Below, piece by piece: positions 37,293 through 43,842 of a stretch of DNA of 48,153 bases. The position numbers were made by a program, and so were the translations under genes. Position 1 is the first letter of the stretch, and each line of letters begins with the position of its first letter. The notes under the pieces were generated by a model. The model searched no databases. It saw only the letters and a program-made list of their open reading frames with translations, and was not told the DNA's origin. Location: the IMG/VR virus record IMGVR_UViG_3300032323_003286, positions 1 to 48,153 of that record; one strand, given 5' to 3'. This DNA is from a virus.

Positions 37293-37757
37293 CTATTCCT
37301 CTACTTTAATTGCAAAGTATATTTTTACTCTCAGATGGTTTCCGTCGCTTTTATTTCCAACAACAACACCATCAATCACTGAAAATGCATGGCCTTTCTT
37401 GATGACGAGGTATTTTCCTTTAGGATATTTTTCAATAAACATTGACAATGTTATGTTTGTTGGTTTACCACCATTCTTTTGATGTCTTGCTGAACCCGGG
37501 TATGTTAGGTTTGTTTTTGGTATGACTGAATATGGAATACCTTTGATGTTGTTTAGTGAGCTAAGTTTTATTGCCGTGTTGAATGTGCCTTTTCTTGGTT
37601 TTCTTCCAAATTCTTCCGCTACAAATCTATGTGCAATGTTATATTCTAACCCAAACGTTGAAGCGACTGCTCTAACTACACAATCGTTTCGTTCACCTTT
37701 AGCAATTGCACTTTCGTTGTAGCCAATAATGTGATCTGCTGAACAAATACTTTTCAT
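37293..37757 (-). CDS. Papain/C39-like fold protein, putative cysteine peptidase
   Basis: The 154-residue protein has GERNDCVVRAVASTFGLEYN (Cys26 as candidate nucleophile in an N-D-C helix start), then Arg/Lys-rich PRKGTFN. It also has KKGHAFSVIDGVVVGN with His123 and Asn135. This Cys...His...Asn order and the hydrophobic strand after His match small papain-like or C39-like domains in phages. It might cleave, deamidate or bind a host protein. The stop is the TAG of GAATAG, at the conserved post-gene motif. Confidence 0.65.
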   Translation of the reverse strand: MKSICSADHIIGYNESAIAKGERNDCVVRAVASTFGLEYNIAHRFVAEEFGRKPRKGTFNTAIKLSSLNNIKGIPYSVIPKTNLTYPGSARHQKNGGKPTNITLSMFIEKYPKGKYLVIKKGHAFSVIDGVVVGNKSDGNHLRVKIYFAIKVEE

Positions 37758-37786
37758 AACCTTTATTTTTTTCTTTTTATACAGCC

Positions 37787-37796
37787 AATATACGAA
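37787..37796 (-). promoter_or_regulatory. TTCGTATATT element
   Basis: Exact copy followed by GGCTGTATAAAAAG; 29 bases before the papain-like gene. Confidence 0.65.
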
Positions 37797-37798
37797 AT

Positions 37799-37909
37799 TT
37801 ATTTTGTGAAAACTATTCCTCCGCTATAAAGAAAACCTTCTAGATATAGCATGAAACGTTCCATTTCGATTTCCTCAACTTGCTCTTTAGCGCTTTTTCT
37901 CTTTTTCAT
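37799..37909 (-). CDS. Small basic protein (36 aa)
   Basis: MKKRKSAKEQVEEIEMERFM then LYLEGFLYSGGIVFTK. Basic start, helical. Its last codons read through the post-gene GGAATAG motif in another frame and end next to the promoter element. It is the weakest of the small genes. Confidence 0.45.
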   Translation of the reverse strand: MKKRKSAKEQVEEIEMERFMLYLEGFLYSGGIVFTK

Positions 37910-37934
37910 TGTTCTTCGTTTTTAAATGTTTTAT

Positions 37935-38084
37935 TCACCAATCATATTTACCTTCATTGTAAGCATCTTCAATTTGTTGTTTCTCCATTTCTTTGGCTTG
38001 TTCAAGTATTTCATATAGATCATCATCATGATTTGAGTCTATAATTTTCTCAAACAACCATTCTACTGCTGTTTGCTCTTTCAT
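37935..38084 (-). CDS. Small conserved phage protein (49 aa)
   Basis: Start chosen at MKEQTAVEWLFEKIIDSNHD, directly after the preceding gene's stop; a longer frame overlaps that gene. Continues LEQAKEMEKQQIEDAYNEGK and ends YDW. I recognise MKxTAVEWLxE...LEQAKxMExxQI as a common motif of small Bacteroidetes-phage proteins. Function unknown. Confidence 0.75.
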   Translation of the reverse strand: MKEQTAVEWLFEKIIDSNHDDDLYEILEQAKEMEKQQIEDAYNEGKYDW

Positions 38085-38085
38085 A

Positions 38086-38400
38086 TTATTCAATTGTAAT
38101 ATCAACATTAAACAATTCACCCAACACCGTTTCTTCCATGTCTTCAAACATTGTACCTTCCATTGCCCACAATACGCTTTGAATACTAGTAGCTGATTTA
38201 ACTCGTTCTGTAGTATGTTCAATGTCACGTTTTGTGGATCGGATTGATTCGATAATTTCTTCAATTTGATCTAGTGTTTCGTCTCGATCTTCATTGATTA
38301 CTGATCTAATGTCTTGAAACATGTCGTGGATAAAATCATCAACACGTTCTGACATCATTGCAATAACTCGTTGTTTACCTTCTTCAAAATTAAATTTCAT
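38086..38400 (-). CDS. Hypothetical helical acidic protein (104 aa)
   Basis: MKFNFEEGKQRVIAMMSERV then DDFIHDMFQDIRSVINEDRD. The centre has a heptad-like EIIESIRSTKRDIEHTTERV. Ends GELFNVDITIE. Mostly helical, possibly coiled-coil. Function unknown. Confidence 0.7.
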   Translation of the reverse strand: MKFNFEEGKQRVIAMMSERVDDFIHDMFQDIRSVINEDRDETLDQIEEIIESIRSTKRDIEHTTERVKSATSIQSVLWAMEGTMFEDMEETVLGELFNVDITIE

Positions 38401-38425
38401 AACTTTCTTTTTTTAAATATGCTTT

Positions 38426-38435
38426 AATATACGAA
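38426..38435 (-). promoter_or_regulatory. TTCGTATATT element
   Basis: Exact copy followed by AAAGCATATTTAAAA; 25 bases before the 104-residue gene. Confidence 0.65.
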
Positions 38436-38451
38436 TCTTTTTTTAAATCTT

Positions 38452-38658
38452 CTATTCCTCTACTTTTGTAAATTGTGATTCGTAGTAACCACCATCGCTT
38501 TGTTCATCTGATAGTTCGTTTCGGATCCACTCCACTAGGATAAATTCTTCTCCATCTTCATCAATTTCATATCCTTTACAAGTTGCTGTTGCACCTTTTT
38601 TAGCTAAATATCTACCAAACCCATCAAACTCTAAAATATCACCTTCTTTAAATTTCAT
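38452..38658 (-). CDS. Small KOW/SH3-like protein (68 aa)
   Basis: MKFKEGDILEFDGFGRYLAK then GATATCKGYEIDEDGEEFIL and YYESQFTKVEE. Similar to the 71-residue KOW-like protein at 32740-32955 in pattern (GDxxxF...G.TATC.GYE). Overlaps the upstream gene's stop by 4 bases. Confidence 0.7.
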   Translation of the reverse strand: MKFKEGDILEFDGFGRYLAKKGATATCKGYEIDEDGEEFILVEWIRNELSDEQSDGGYYESQFTKVEE

Positions 38659-38855
38659 AGTCCTAAATCTTTACGTTCTTCAATTAAATATTCTGTTTGT
38701 TCTAATGGTAATGTCATTACCAATTGACGAAGCATTTGATCTTCCATTCCTGTTTTCTTTAAAATATATTGCATTGTTTCACCATCAACATCTATTTTCT
38801 TCAATTCTTCGATGATATCAAATACAATTCCAAAATTTTCTTTTAAGCAACTCAT
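38655..38855 (-). CDS. Small helical protein (66 aa)
   Basis: MSCLKENFGIVFDIIEELKK then IDVDGETMQYILKKTGMEDQ and ending LIEERKDLGL. Resembles a short helix-turn-helix or dimerisation bundle. Function unknown. Confidence 0.66.
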   Translation of the reverse strand: MSCLKENFGIVFDIIEELKKIDVDGETMQYILKKTGMEDQMLRQLVMTLPLEQTEYLIEERKDLGL

Positions 38856-38880
38856 AACTTTTCTTTTTTTATTTGAATGA

Positions 38881-38890
38881 AATATACGAA
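38881..38890 (-). promoter_or_regulatory. TTCGTATATT element
   Basis: Exact copy followed by TCATTCAAATAAAAA (no TATAA); 25 bases before the 66-residue gene, joined to the hairpin at 38890-38911. Confidence 0.6.
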
Positions 38891-38911
38891 AGCCCTTTTA
38901 TTTAAGGGCTT
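38890..38911 (-). terminator. Intergenic hairpin attached to promoter
   Basis: Minus strand AAGCCCTT-AAATAA-AAGGGCTT then TCGTATATT. Eight perfect pairs. It partly overlaps the coding end of the 250-residue gene. Confidence 0.58.
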
Positions 38912-39650
38912 CCTGTTTACTAAATTTTTCTAACAATTCCTCTGAATTCATTTTTTCATATTCAGCGTCATGTTTCTTGTGTAGATATTCTTTGTTGTAG
39001 TAAGTATCTAATCTAAATTGAACATAACTACCTGAATCAAATTTAACTTCAATAATATCAAATGAACCACTATATTTTGACCAATCATTTTTAGAAGTTA
39101 CTGTAGCTTTTGGATACAACTTGGTATATTTTTCAATGATTGTTTCTTTTAAACTAACTTTCTTTTTGTATTCTTCAAACAATACTTCTTGACGTGAATT
39201 GTGTATTTTTAGTTTTTCAAGCAATGTTGTAGGTTTGACATAACGATATTGCTCTTGAATTGAATTGCATTGTACTTTATCACGTTCAAAATAAACACTA
39301 AACATTGTATTGATAAGTTCACCATTGTAGAATTGCTTTCCATTCAACGAGATATGACCTGTAGTGTTTTCAAATGTCAATTCTGTAGTGAATTGGGTTT
39401 TATCATAGCTAGAACCCAATGTTACTTCTCGTGTAATGATTTCTGTTTTAAATGTGTTTTGAAAATCAATGCCTAGTCTAAAACCATTTCTGATGAGCAA
39501 TTCTTCATTTCGTTGATTTGCTATAGTGTTTAGGTTAATAGTTGTTTTTTGTCTCTCAAGATAAATATTGATGAGTTTTTCTTGCTCAGGTGTAAATAAA
39601 ATACCTGCGAATAGGTCTAATTGGTTTGGATCTTTAATTTCTTCATTCAT
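38898..39650 (-). CDS. Hypothetical protein with clamp-binding-like motif (250 aa)
   Basis: Residues 9-16 read NQLDLFAG, matching QLxLF, the bacterial and phage sliding-clamp-binding motif, near the N-terminus. The rest is beta-rich in the middle (ITREVTLGSSYDKTQFTTEL, FENTTGHISLNGKQFYNGEL) and helical and charged towards the end (EEYKKKVSLKETIIEKYTKL). No catalytic motif is evident. If the motif is real it might be a clamp-associated replication or repair accessory. Its gene is one of the longest in the early array. Confidence 0.68.
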   Translation of the reverse strand: MNEEIKDPNQLDLFAGILFTPEQEKLINIYLERQKTTINLNTIANQRNEELLIRNGFRLGIDFQNTFKTEIITREVTLGSSYDKTQFTTELTFENTTGHISLNGKQFYNGELINTMFSVYFERDKVQCNSIQEQYRYVKPTTLLEKLKIHNSRQEVLFEEYKKKVSLKETIIEKYTKLYPKATVTSKNDWSKYSGSFDIIEVKFDSGSYVQFRLDTYYNKEYLHKKHDAEYEKMNSEELLEKFSKQEALK

Positions 39651-39678
39651 AACTTTTTCTTTTTTTCTTTTATACTTT

Positions 39679-39688
39679 AATATACGAA
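39679..39688 (-). promoter_or_regulatory. TTCGTATATT element
   Basis: Exact copy followed by AAAGTATAAAAG; 28 bases before the 250-residue gene. Confidence 0.68.
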
Positions 39689-39695
39689 TTCTTTT

Positions 39696-40079
39696 TTACA
39701 AAACATCTTCCCCTTCTAAAGCAAGAAACAAATTTGCTACAGGTCCTCCTGATGAAACTAGCCATTTATTGTCTTTTGTAAGGCAGTAAACATACTCTTC
39801 ACCACTCTCAAATCCTAGATTAAACAAACCTTCAACACTTAAATAACTAATTGAATGTTTATCTTCACCACGATCACGGTGATATGCTACTGTTGTTTCT
39901 ATTGTTGAACGGAGTTCTGAAATGTCTCCTAGTGCGATTAATGCTTCTACTTTAGAACGATCTGTATAATCATTTTGGAGTGTTTTTCCTACATATTCAG
40001 GATACCCATCAAAGTGACAGTAAATTGAATTAACACTACCATTTTCTTTTTCAATTGCGATTCGACTTCTTGTTGCCAT
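39696..40079 (-). CDS. Conserved phage hypothetical protein (127 aa)
   Basis: MATRSRIAIEKENGSVNSIY then CHFDGYPEYVGKTLQNDYTD, which I recognise from many phage genomes as an uncharacterised family (MATRSRIG...H.DGYP..VG..L). The C-terminus EYVYCLTKDNKWLVSSGGPV is conserved too. Function unknown. Its codon use is typical of the surrounding genes. Confidence 0.8.
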   Translation of the reverse strand: MATRSRIAIEKENGSVNSIYCHFDGYPEYVGKTLQNDYTDRSKVEALIALGDISELRSTIETTVAYHRDRGEDKHSISYLSVEGLFNLGFESGEEYVYCLTKDNKWLVSSGGPVANLFLALEGEDVL

Positions 40080-40107
40080 AACTTTTCTTTTTTTAATTTT
40101 ATACTTT

Positions 40108-40117
40108 AATATACGAA
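40108..40117 (-). promoter_or_regulatory. TTCGTATATT element
   Basis: Exact copy followed by AAAGTATAAAATT; 28 bases before the 127-residue gene. Confidence 0.68.
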
Positions 40118-40118
40118 A

Positions 40119-40643
40119 TCATCTTTTAATACCCAATTCCTCAAGTGTTTTTGGAGTATAATCAACTCGCTCACATGAAACACAAATGTAACGTTCATCT
40201 GGTATTTGGGTTATGTTGTATGTACCAAGGTGATAAACATCTCTCATTACTTGCTTGTCATGGATGTGACCATGAATGTTATAGTTGAAACGATAATCAA
40301 GCTCCATTGGATGAATCGGACAGTGTGTCAACATTACACCTTTGTACTGTATCATGCCTGCTACGCTTTCAACATATTCAAGTAATTTTTTAACGTCTTG
40401 TCGTCGATCATGGTTACCCAATACAACATGTTTCATACCGTTTAAACGATCAAGCAATGGGTATGGTGATGATTTTTCCATTGTCACATCACCTAAAATA
40501 TATGTAACGTCTCGTTTTGAAACAACGCTGTTATATTTTTCAATAATGTACTCGTCGTGTTCTTCTACTGTTGCGAAGCCGCGTTTAAGTGCCATATTGG
40601 TGTGTGATAGATGTAAATCAGCGATAAATCTTACTGTTGCCAT
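40119..40643 (-). CDS. Metallophosphoesterase (174 aa)
   Basis: The calcineurin-like signature is complete: FIADLHLSH (Asp9, His11), YILGDVTM (GD), VLGNHDRRQ (GNHD), MLTHCPIH (TH) and YNIHGHIHDK (GHxH). These bind two metals and hydrolyse phosphodiester or phosphomonoester bonds. Its size fits the short UDP-sugar/nucleotide or YfcE-like phosphodiesterases of phages. It may act on host nucleotides or signalling molecules. A second, larger member is at 47093-47848. Confidence 0.88.
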   Translation of the reverse strand: MATVRFIADLHLSHTNMALKRGFATVEEHDEYIIEKYNSVVSKRDVTYILGDVTMEKSSPYPLLDRLNGMKHVVLGNHDRRQDVKKLLEYVESVAGMIQYKGVMLTHCPIHPMELDYRFNYNIHGHIHDKQVMRDVYHLGTYNITQIPDERYICVSCERVDYTPKTLEELGIKR

Positions 40644-40659
40644 TTTCTTAATTTTCTCA

Positions 40660-40669
40660 AATATACGAA
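40660..40669 (-). promoter_or_regulatory. TTCGTATATT element
   Basis: Exact copy, 16 bases before the metallophosphoesterase gene. No TATAA follows. Confidence 0.6.
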
Positions 40670-40685
40670 ATCTTTTTGATGAAAG

Positions 40686-40922
40686 CTATTCCTCTTTAAA
40701 TTCTTGACATACGACCATATATTCAGGTAAATACACTACTTGACCAGCACAATCGTTGTATTTTGTAAATTCCGGGTTTGCCATGATTTCAAAATAACAT
40801 CTATCGTCCTGTATGTAAATGAGTTTACCTAGCAATGTTGAAAAACAATTGTTGTTTAATACACGTCCAATCATTTCTTTAGCGTTTTTCATTTGTGGTA
40901 TGCGGGGTGTGATTTGTCTCAT
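40686..40922 (-). CDS. Hypothetical protein (78 aa)
   Basis: MRQITPRIPQMKNAKEMIGR then VLNNNCFSTLLGKLIYIQDD and ending EFKEE. Alpha/beta. Overlaps the upstream gene's stop by 4 bases; last gene of a three-gene operon. Confidence 0.65.
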   Translation of the reverse strand: MRQITPRIPQMKNAKEMIGRVLNNNCFSTLLGKLIYIQDDRCYFEIMANPEFTKYNDCAGQVVYLPEYMVVCQEFKEE

Positions 40923-41290
40923 ATCTTTTTAAGTAATAAAAATCCATTTTCATCGAGTTTTGGTTTCTTGATGATATCTAAATTTTCATCATAACTTTCA
41001 AATTCTTCCATCTCAATCTCAACTTCAATTTCTTTTGGTTGATACAATTCCATTGCTCGTTTAAAACCTAACTCATATGACTCGTTGTAAATAACTGTAT
41101 CTTTTGAATCTTCTATGATGAATTTGTTAATGTCAACAACACCAAACAAATCATCACAGTTTTGTTTTGATAATTTACCAACACCATAGTTATGTATCAT
41201 GTCATCATCGCTTGATGCTATAAATTCTAAATCTTCAACTCTGCATAAGTTGTAAAATTCACCTTCTATTCTTTTAAGTATTGCTTTCAT
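40919..41290 (-). CDS. Hypothetical acidic protein (123 aa)
   Basis: MKAILKRIEGEFYNLCRVED then LEFIASSDDDMIHNYGVGKL. The C-terminal half is acidic (KEIEVEIEMEEFESYDENLD) and ends NGFLLLKKI. Function unknown. Overlaps both neighbours by 4 bases. Confidence 0.68.
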   Translation of the reverse strand: MKAILKRIEGEFYNLCRVEDLEFIASSDDDMIHNYGVGKLSKQNCDDLFGVVDINKFIIEDSKDTVIYNESYELGFKRAMELYQPKEIEVEIEMEEFESYDENLDIIKKPKLDENGFLLLKKI

Positions 41291-41520
41291 CGTACAATAT
41301 CTATTGCTTGTTTAACTTTATCTAATAACGCTGCTAACTCTTCTGGTCCATTTATAGCCCATTGTTCTGTTTTCAACACGTAAAATGCTCCTTCTGAATC
41401 TGAAATACCCATATCTGACATACATTCGATTGTTAATGTTTCAACTCCATTCATATCGTTTGAACAGCAATGTTCTTCTTGGGTGAATTCGAATATAACT
41501 TTATCTAATTTAATTTCCAT
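41287..41520 (-). CDS. Hypothetical acidic protein (77 aa)
   Basis: MEIKLDKVIFEFTQEEHCCS then GVETLTIECMSDMGISDSEG and ending KVKQAIDIVR. Beta-rich start with a Cys pair. First gene of a three-gene operon. Function unknown. Confidence 0.68.
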   Translation of the reverse strand: MEIKLDKVIFEFTQEEHCCSNDMNGVETLTIECMSDMGISDSEGAFYVLKTEQWAINGPEELAALLDKVKQAIDIVR

Positions 41521-41541
41521 AACTTTTCTTTTTATAAGTTT

Positions 41542-41551
41542 AATATACGAA
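41542..41551 (-). promoter_or_regulatory. TTCGTATATT element
   Basis: Exact copy followed by AAACTTATAAAAAG; 21 bases before the 77-residue gene. Confidence 0.65.
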
Positions 41552-41584
41552 ATTTCTTTTGCTCAAACTATTCCTCTTTTAAAT

Positions 41585-41622
41585 AAAAAAAACCTGCCGT
41601 GCGTTCGTATCCACACGGCAGG
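41585..41622 (-). terminator. Strong intrinsic terminator
   Basis: Minus strand CCTGCCGTG...CACGGCAGG with nine perfect pairs and a 12-base loop, followed by eight T residues. The clearest rho-independent terminator in the window. It ends the transcript of the tRNA-like element and the DUF932-type gene. Confidence 0.85.
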
Positions 41623-41631
41623 TAAAAGAAA

Positions 41632-41644
41632 CGGTTATGAAGCG
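41632..41644 (-). promoter_or_regulatory. Conserved 13-base trailer of tRNA-like elements, copy 2
   Basis: CGCTTCATAACCG, identical to 27130-27142, lying 5 bases beyond the 3' end of the second tRNA-like element and 9 bases before the terminator stem. Confidence 0.55.
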
Positions 41645-41649
41645 TTTTG

Positions 41650-41712
41650 TAGTCAGGACAGGACTCGAACCTGTTGCTGGTCATAGTGCGTTTACCCTTC
41701 CGCCACCTGACT
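41650..41712 (-). tRNA. tRNA-like element lacking an anticodon arm, copy 2
   Basis: The minus-strand 63 bases have a perfect seven-pair acceptor AGTCAGG/CCTGACT, a Leu-style D-arm TGGCGGAAGGGTAAACGC with stem GCG/CGC, and a perfect T-arm ACAGG-TTCGAGT-CCTGT. Only 13 bases (ACTATGACCAGCA) separate D- and T-arms, so no anticodon arm fits. Discriminator A. It cannot decode in the usual way. Perfect acceptor and T stems argue against simple decay. Confidence 0.55.
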
Positions 41713-41719
41713 TACCTGC

Positions 41720-42529
41720 TTAGGCAGCCACGAACTCGGCTGCCACTGCAAATAGCTTTTGGTTAATTTCCATGTCTTGTTTGAAATTCTTCACTTTACG
41801 TGCTTTGCGAATTTTCACTCCAGCCATGTATTGGAAATCACCTTCAAGAATTTTCTCTTGAATCACGTTGAATACTGACCATAGGTCTTTACCTTTATCT
41901 TCGTCACGTGTTGGCTCAAGCAATTTGTCCAAATCAACAGTGATGTTTTTCAATTCATCTTCTTTGAAACGAGCTGCGAGTGCTTTTGTAGCGAGCTCTT
42001 TTGCTTGCTCTTCACTCAATTGAGTTTGTTTCATTTTGTTCATTGATTCAACTGTTAGAGGCAACTGTTCAACCATTGCTCGGATTTGCTTTTGCAATTC
42101 CTCAAATGTGTATCCCATGTGACGCATTTTAACATCATTGAACTGTTCAGTTGAAATCACCAAACCGTTTTCACATACCATACGGAACAAACCGGCTGTA
42201 AATGTAAACGCGTTTTTTCCATCATTGGAATTTGTCAATAGGATTTGTGGAAACACTGTGTCTCCGTCTGCACCGTTGATCACAACTTCTGGGTTACGGA
42301 ATACAACTAGGTGTTTTTGGAACCCCATTGTTCCGGTTTTACGTGCTTTGACCTCTTTAGCATCAACTACACCCCAACCTAGTTCGGCCATATCCTCAAT
42401 CACTTTATGTGTTGGAATGTGTGTAAACTTGTCTGAAACCGTTGGTGCGGCTGTTGCTGTAAAAATTGAGCGTGCTTGGTTTTTAATTTCGCTCATTGTC
42501 AAAAAACTGTCTTTGCTTAGATCTAACAT
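41720..42529 (-). CDS. DUF932-type protein, paralogue 1
   Basis: The 269-residue protein has the layout of phage/plasmid DUF932 proteins: PTHKVIEDMAELGWGVVDAK, GFQKHLVVFRNPEV, then FTFTAGLFRMVCENGLVIST. A C-terminal DLWSVFNVIQEKILEGDFQY and NFKQDMEINQKLFAVAAEFV complete it. The function of the family is unknown; it is often near plasmid or phage recombination genes. The paralogue at 43843-44652 shares the C-terminal pattern. Codons here use more G and C than the flanking small genes. The tRNA-like element follows 7 bases later in the same transcript. Confidence 0.85.
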   Translation of the reverse strand: MLDLSKDSFLTMSEIKNQARSIFTATAAPTVSDKFTHIPTHKVIEDMAELGWGVVDAKEVKARKTGTMGFQKHLVVFRNPEVVINGADGDTVFPQILLTNSNDGKNAFTFTAGLFRMVCENGLVISTEQFNDVKMRHMGYTFEELQKQIRAMVEQLPLTVESMNKMKQTQLSEEQAKELATKALAARFKEDELKNITVDLDKLLEPTRDEDKGKDLWSVFNVIQEKILEGDFQYMAGVKIRKARKVKNFKQDMEINQKLFAVAAEFVAA

Positions 42530-42583
42530 AACTTTTCTTTTTTAATTTAATTTATAATTTTAATTTCTTTTTCTTATACAGTC

Positions 42584-42593
42584 AATATACGAA
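42584..42593 (-). promoter_or_regulatory. TTCGTATATT element
   Basis: Exact copy followed by GACTGTATAAGAA; 54 bases before the first DUF932-type gene, the longest leader of the set. Confidence 0.65.
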
Positions 42594-42621
42594 AGATATC
42601 CTGTAAATCCAATTCCTCTTT

Positions 42622-42972
42622 TTACTTTACAAAAAGCTGCACTAAAAGTATTGCGAGTGCGAGCATTAAACAAATAAATGTTTTCATTGTCATTGGTTCA
42701 TTGAATACAGCCCAACTTAACCAACTAAACACTATAGCACCAATTGAAAACCCAATTAAACGTGATGGCCACATTTGACCATCAAATGCTATAATCATGT
42801 TTTTAACTGAGTACATGAATAACATTGAAATAGGTATACCCATTAATACTGTTAACCAATAGTTGTTTTTGAACCATTCAAACTTAAGTGGACCTTGTAA
42901 TTGATAAAATGTTGCCACTTGAGCCAAAAATCCAAAAAACATACCTATTAATAGGTTTCCTATATTCACCAT
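42622..42972 (-). CDS. Four-helix membrane protein (DMT-like)
   Basis: The 116-residue protein has four hydrophobic segments (LLIGMFFGFLAQVATFY, YWLTVLMGIPISMLFMYSV, LIGFSIGAIVFSWLSWAVF, TFICLMLALAILLVQLFV) with an EPMTMK turn. This spacing is like small DMT/EamA-type or SMR transporters. Phage members are conserved but uncharacterised. It overlaps the stop of the 110-residue acidic gene (TAATG). Confidence 0.72.
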   Translation of the reverse strand: MVNIGNLLIGMFFGFLAQVATFYQLQGPLKFEWFKNNYWLTVLMGIPISMLFMYSVKNMIIAFDGQMWPSRLIGFSIGAIVFSWLSWAVFNEPMTMKTFICLMLALAILLVQLFVK

Positions 42973-43304
42973 TACTTGTAGAATTTACTGTCATCAATTT
43001 CATAATCGAATTCATCGTCTACTTTGTAGTAGTCGTCTTCAATGTCGTCGTCTTCAACATCTTCATCTTCATCTCTATATTCAGGAAGCAATCCAACTTT
43101 TTCCACTACCCACCATACTCTATCTTTGTATAGATCAATTGATACACCATCAATTTCTACTACACCTGCATCGGTGAGTTCAGCCAAATCAGCTATTAAG
43201 CGGCAAGTCAATTGATCAATCTCGTCAATGTTGATTTCTTTTTCTTTTGACTTTGCTTTGATTTCAAGCCACTTTGTCTCAATGATATTTTTTTCTTTTT
43301 TCAT
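42972..43304 (-). CDS. Hypothetical acidic protein (110 aa)
   Basis: MKKEKNIIETKWLEIKAKSK has a basic start, then LTCRLIADLAELTDAGVVEI. The C-terminal 35 residues are extremely acidic (EYRDEDEDVEDDDIEDDYYK). An acidic tail like this could bind a basic host protein. Function unknown. Confidence 0.7.
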   Translation of the reverse strand: MKKEKNIIETKWLEIKAKSKEKEINIDEIDQLTCRLIADLAELTDAGVVEIDGVSIDLYKDRVWWVVEKVGLLPEYRDEDEDVEDDDIEDDYYKVDDEFDYEIDDSKFYK

Positions 43305-43319
43305 AACCTTTATTTTATT

Positions 43320-43532
43320 TTATTTACTGAATTTACTTGTAATTACGGCAATGCCTATCACAATTGCTACTATTGTTCCGATTAGTGCCAACGGGATCCA
43401 CAATGGACTAGTTACCCACCACCACGACCAATTTGCTACCGGTCCTACTTCTGCTAGTTTAAGGGTTAGAAAGATCAAAAACAATACTGTTCCAATACCC
43501 AAACCACCTGTTGTTGCTTTTTTATCACTCAT
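43320..43532 (-). CDS. Two-helix membrane protein (70 aa)
   Basis: Start chosen at MSDKKATTGGLGIGTVLFLI, one base after the preceding stop (TAG-T-ATG). Then FLIFLTLKLAEVGPVANWSW and a second helix PLWIPLALIGTIVAIVIGIA ending TSKFSK. A holin-like two-span layout, but too little evidence for that role. Confidence 0.7.
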   Translation of the reverse strand: MSDKKATTGGLGIGTVLFLIFLTLKLAEVGPVANWSWWWVTSPLWIPLALIGTIVAIVIGIAVITSKFSK

Positions 43533-43533
43533 A

Positions 43534-43776
43534 CTATACGTTTTTCCTTTTTTCATTTAACTCGTCTCTAATTAATGCTGCTATTTCATAATTTTCTGTT
43601 TCAACAGCAAATTTCATCATATCTTCAATCATTAAACTAAAATCATTGTTGAATTCCTCTTCTAATAGAAATTGAAATGATAATTTGTCTTCAAGTGATA
43701 ATTTGCTTGCTTCAATTGTTGGATGAAAATATGTGTTGCTTGCTTGTATCAAATTTAAAATCTTTTTTTCTTCCAT
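43534..43776 (-). CDS. Small protein with UVR-like C-terminus (80 aa)
   Basis: Start chosen at GGTTATGGAAG (MEEKKILNLIQASNTYFHPT). The C-terminus VETENYEIAALIRDELNEKR matches the UVR (UvrB/UvrC) helical hairpin (DYExAAxLRDxL). It probably mediates a protein interaction. Compare the 145-residue protein at 21765-22202. Followed by a coupled membrane gene. Confidence 0.72.
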   Translation of the reverse strand: MEEKKILNLIQASNTYFHPTIEASKLSLEDKLSFQFLLEEEFNNDFSLMIEDMMKFAVETENYEIAALIRDELNEKRKNV

Positions 43777-43796
43777 AACCTTTATTTTATACATTC

Positions 43797-43806
43797 AATA
43801 TACGAA
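43797..43806 (-). promoter_or_regulatory. TTCGTATATT element
   Basis: Exact copy followed by GAATGTATAAAATAAAGG; 20 bases before the UVR-like gene, next to the hairpin at 43806-43827. Confidence 0.7.
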
Positions 43807-43827
43807 AGAGGAGATAAATCTCCTCTT
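43806..43827 (-). terminator. Intergenic hairpin attached to promoter
   Basis: Minus strand AAGAGGAGA-TTTA-TCTCCTCTT then TCGTATATT. Nine perfect pairs. Confidence 0.62.
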
Positions 43828-43842
43828 CCTTTTTTATATCTT

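Noticed and set aside
37935-38264. 109-residue open frame starting at 38264
   Set aside because: Its first 60 residues overlap the well-supported 104-residue gene in another frame; the conserved MKEQTAVEWL start at 38084 is the better choice.
42138-42545. 135-residue plus-strand open frame
   Set aside because: It is the antisense of the DUF932-type gene and has no supporting leader or family.
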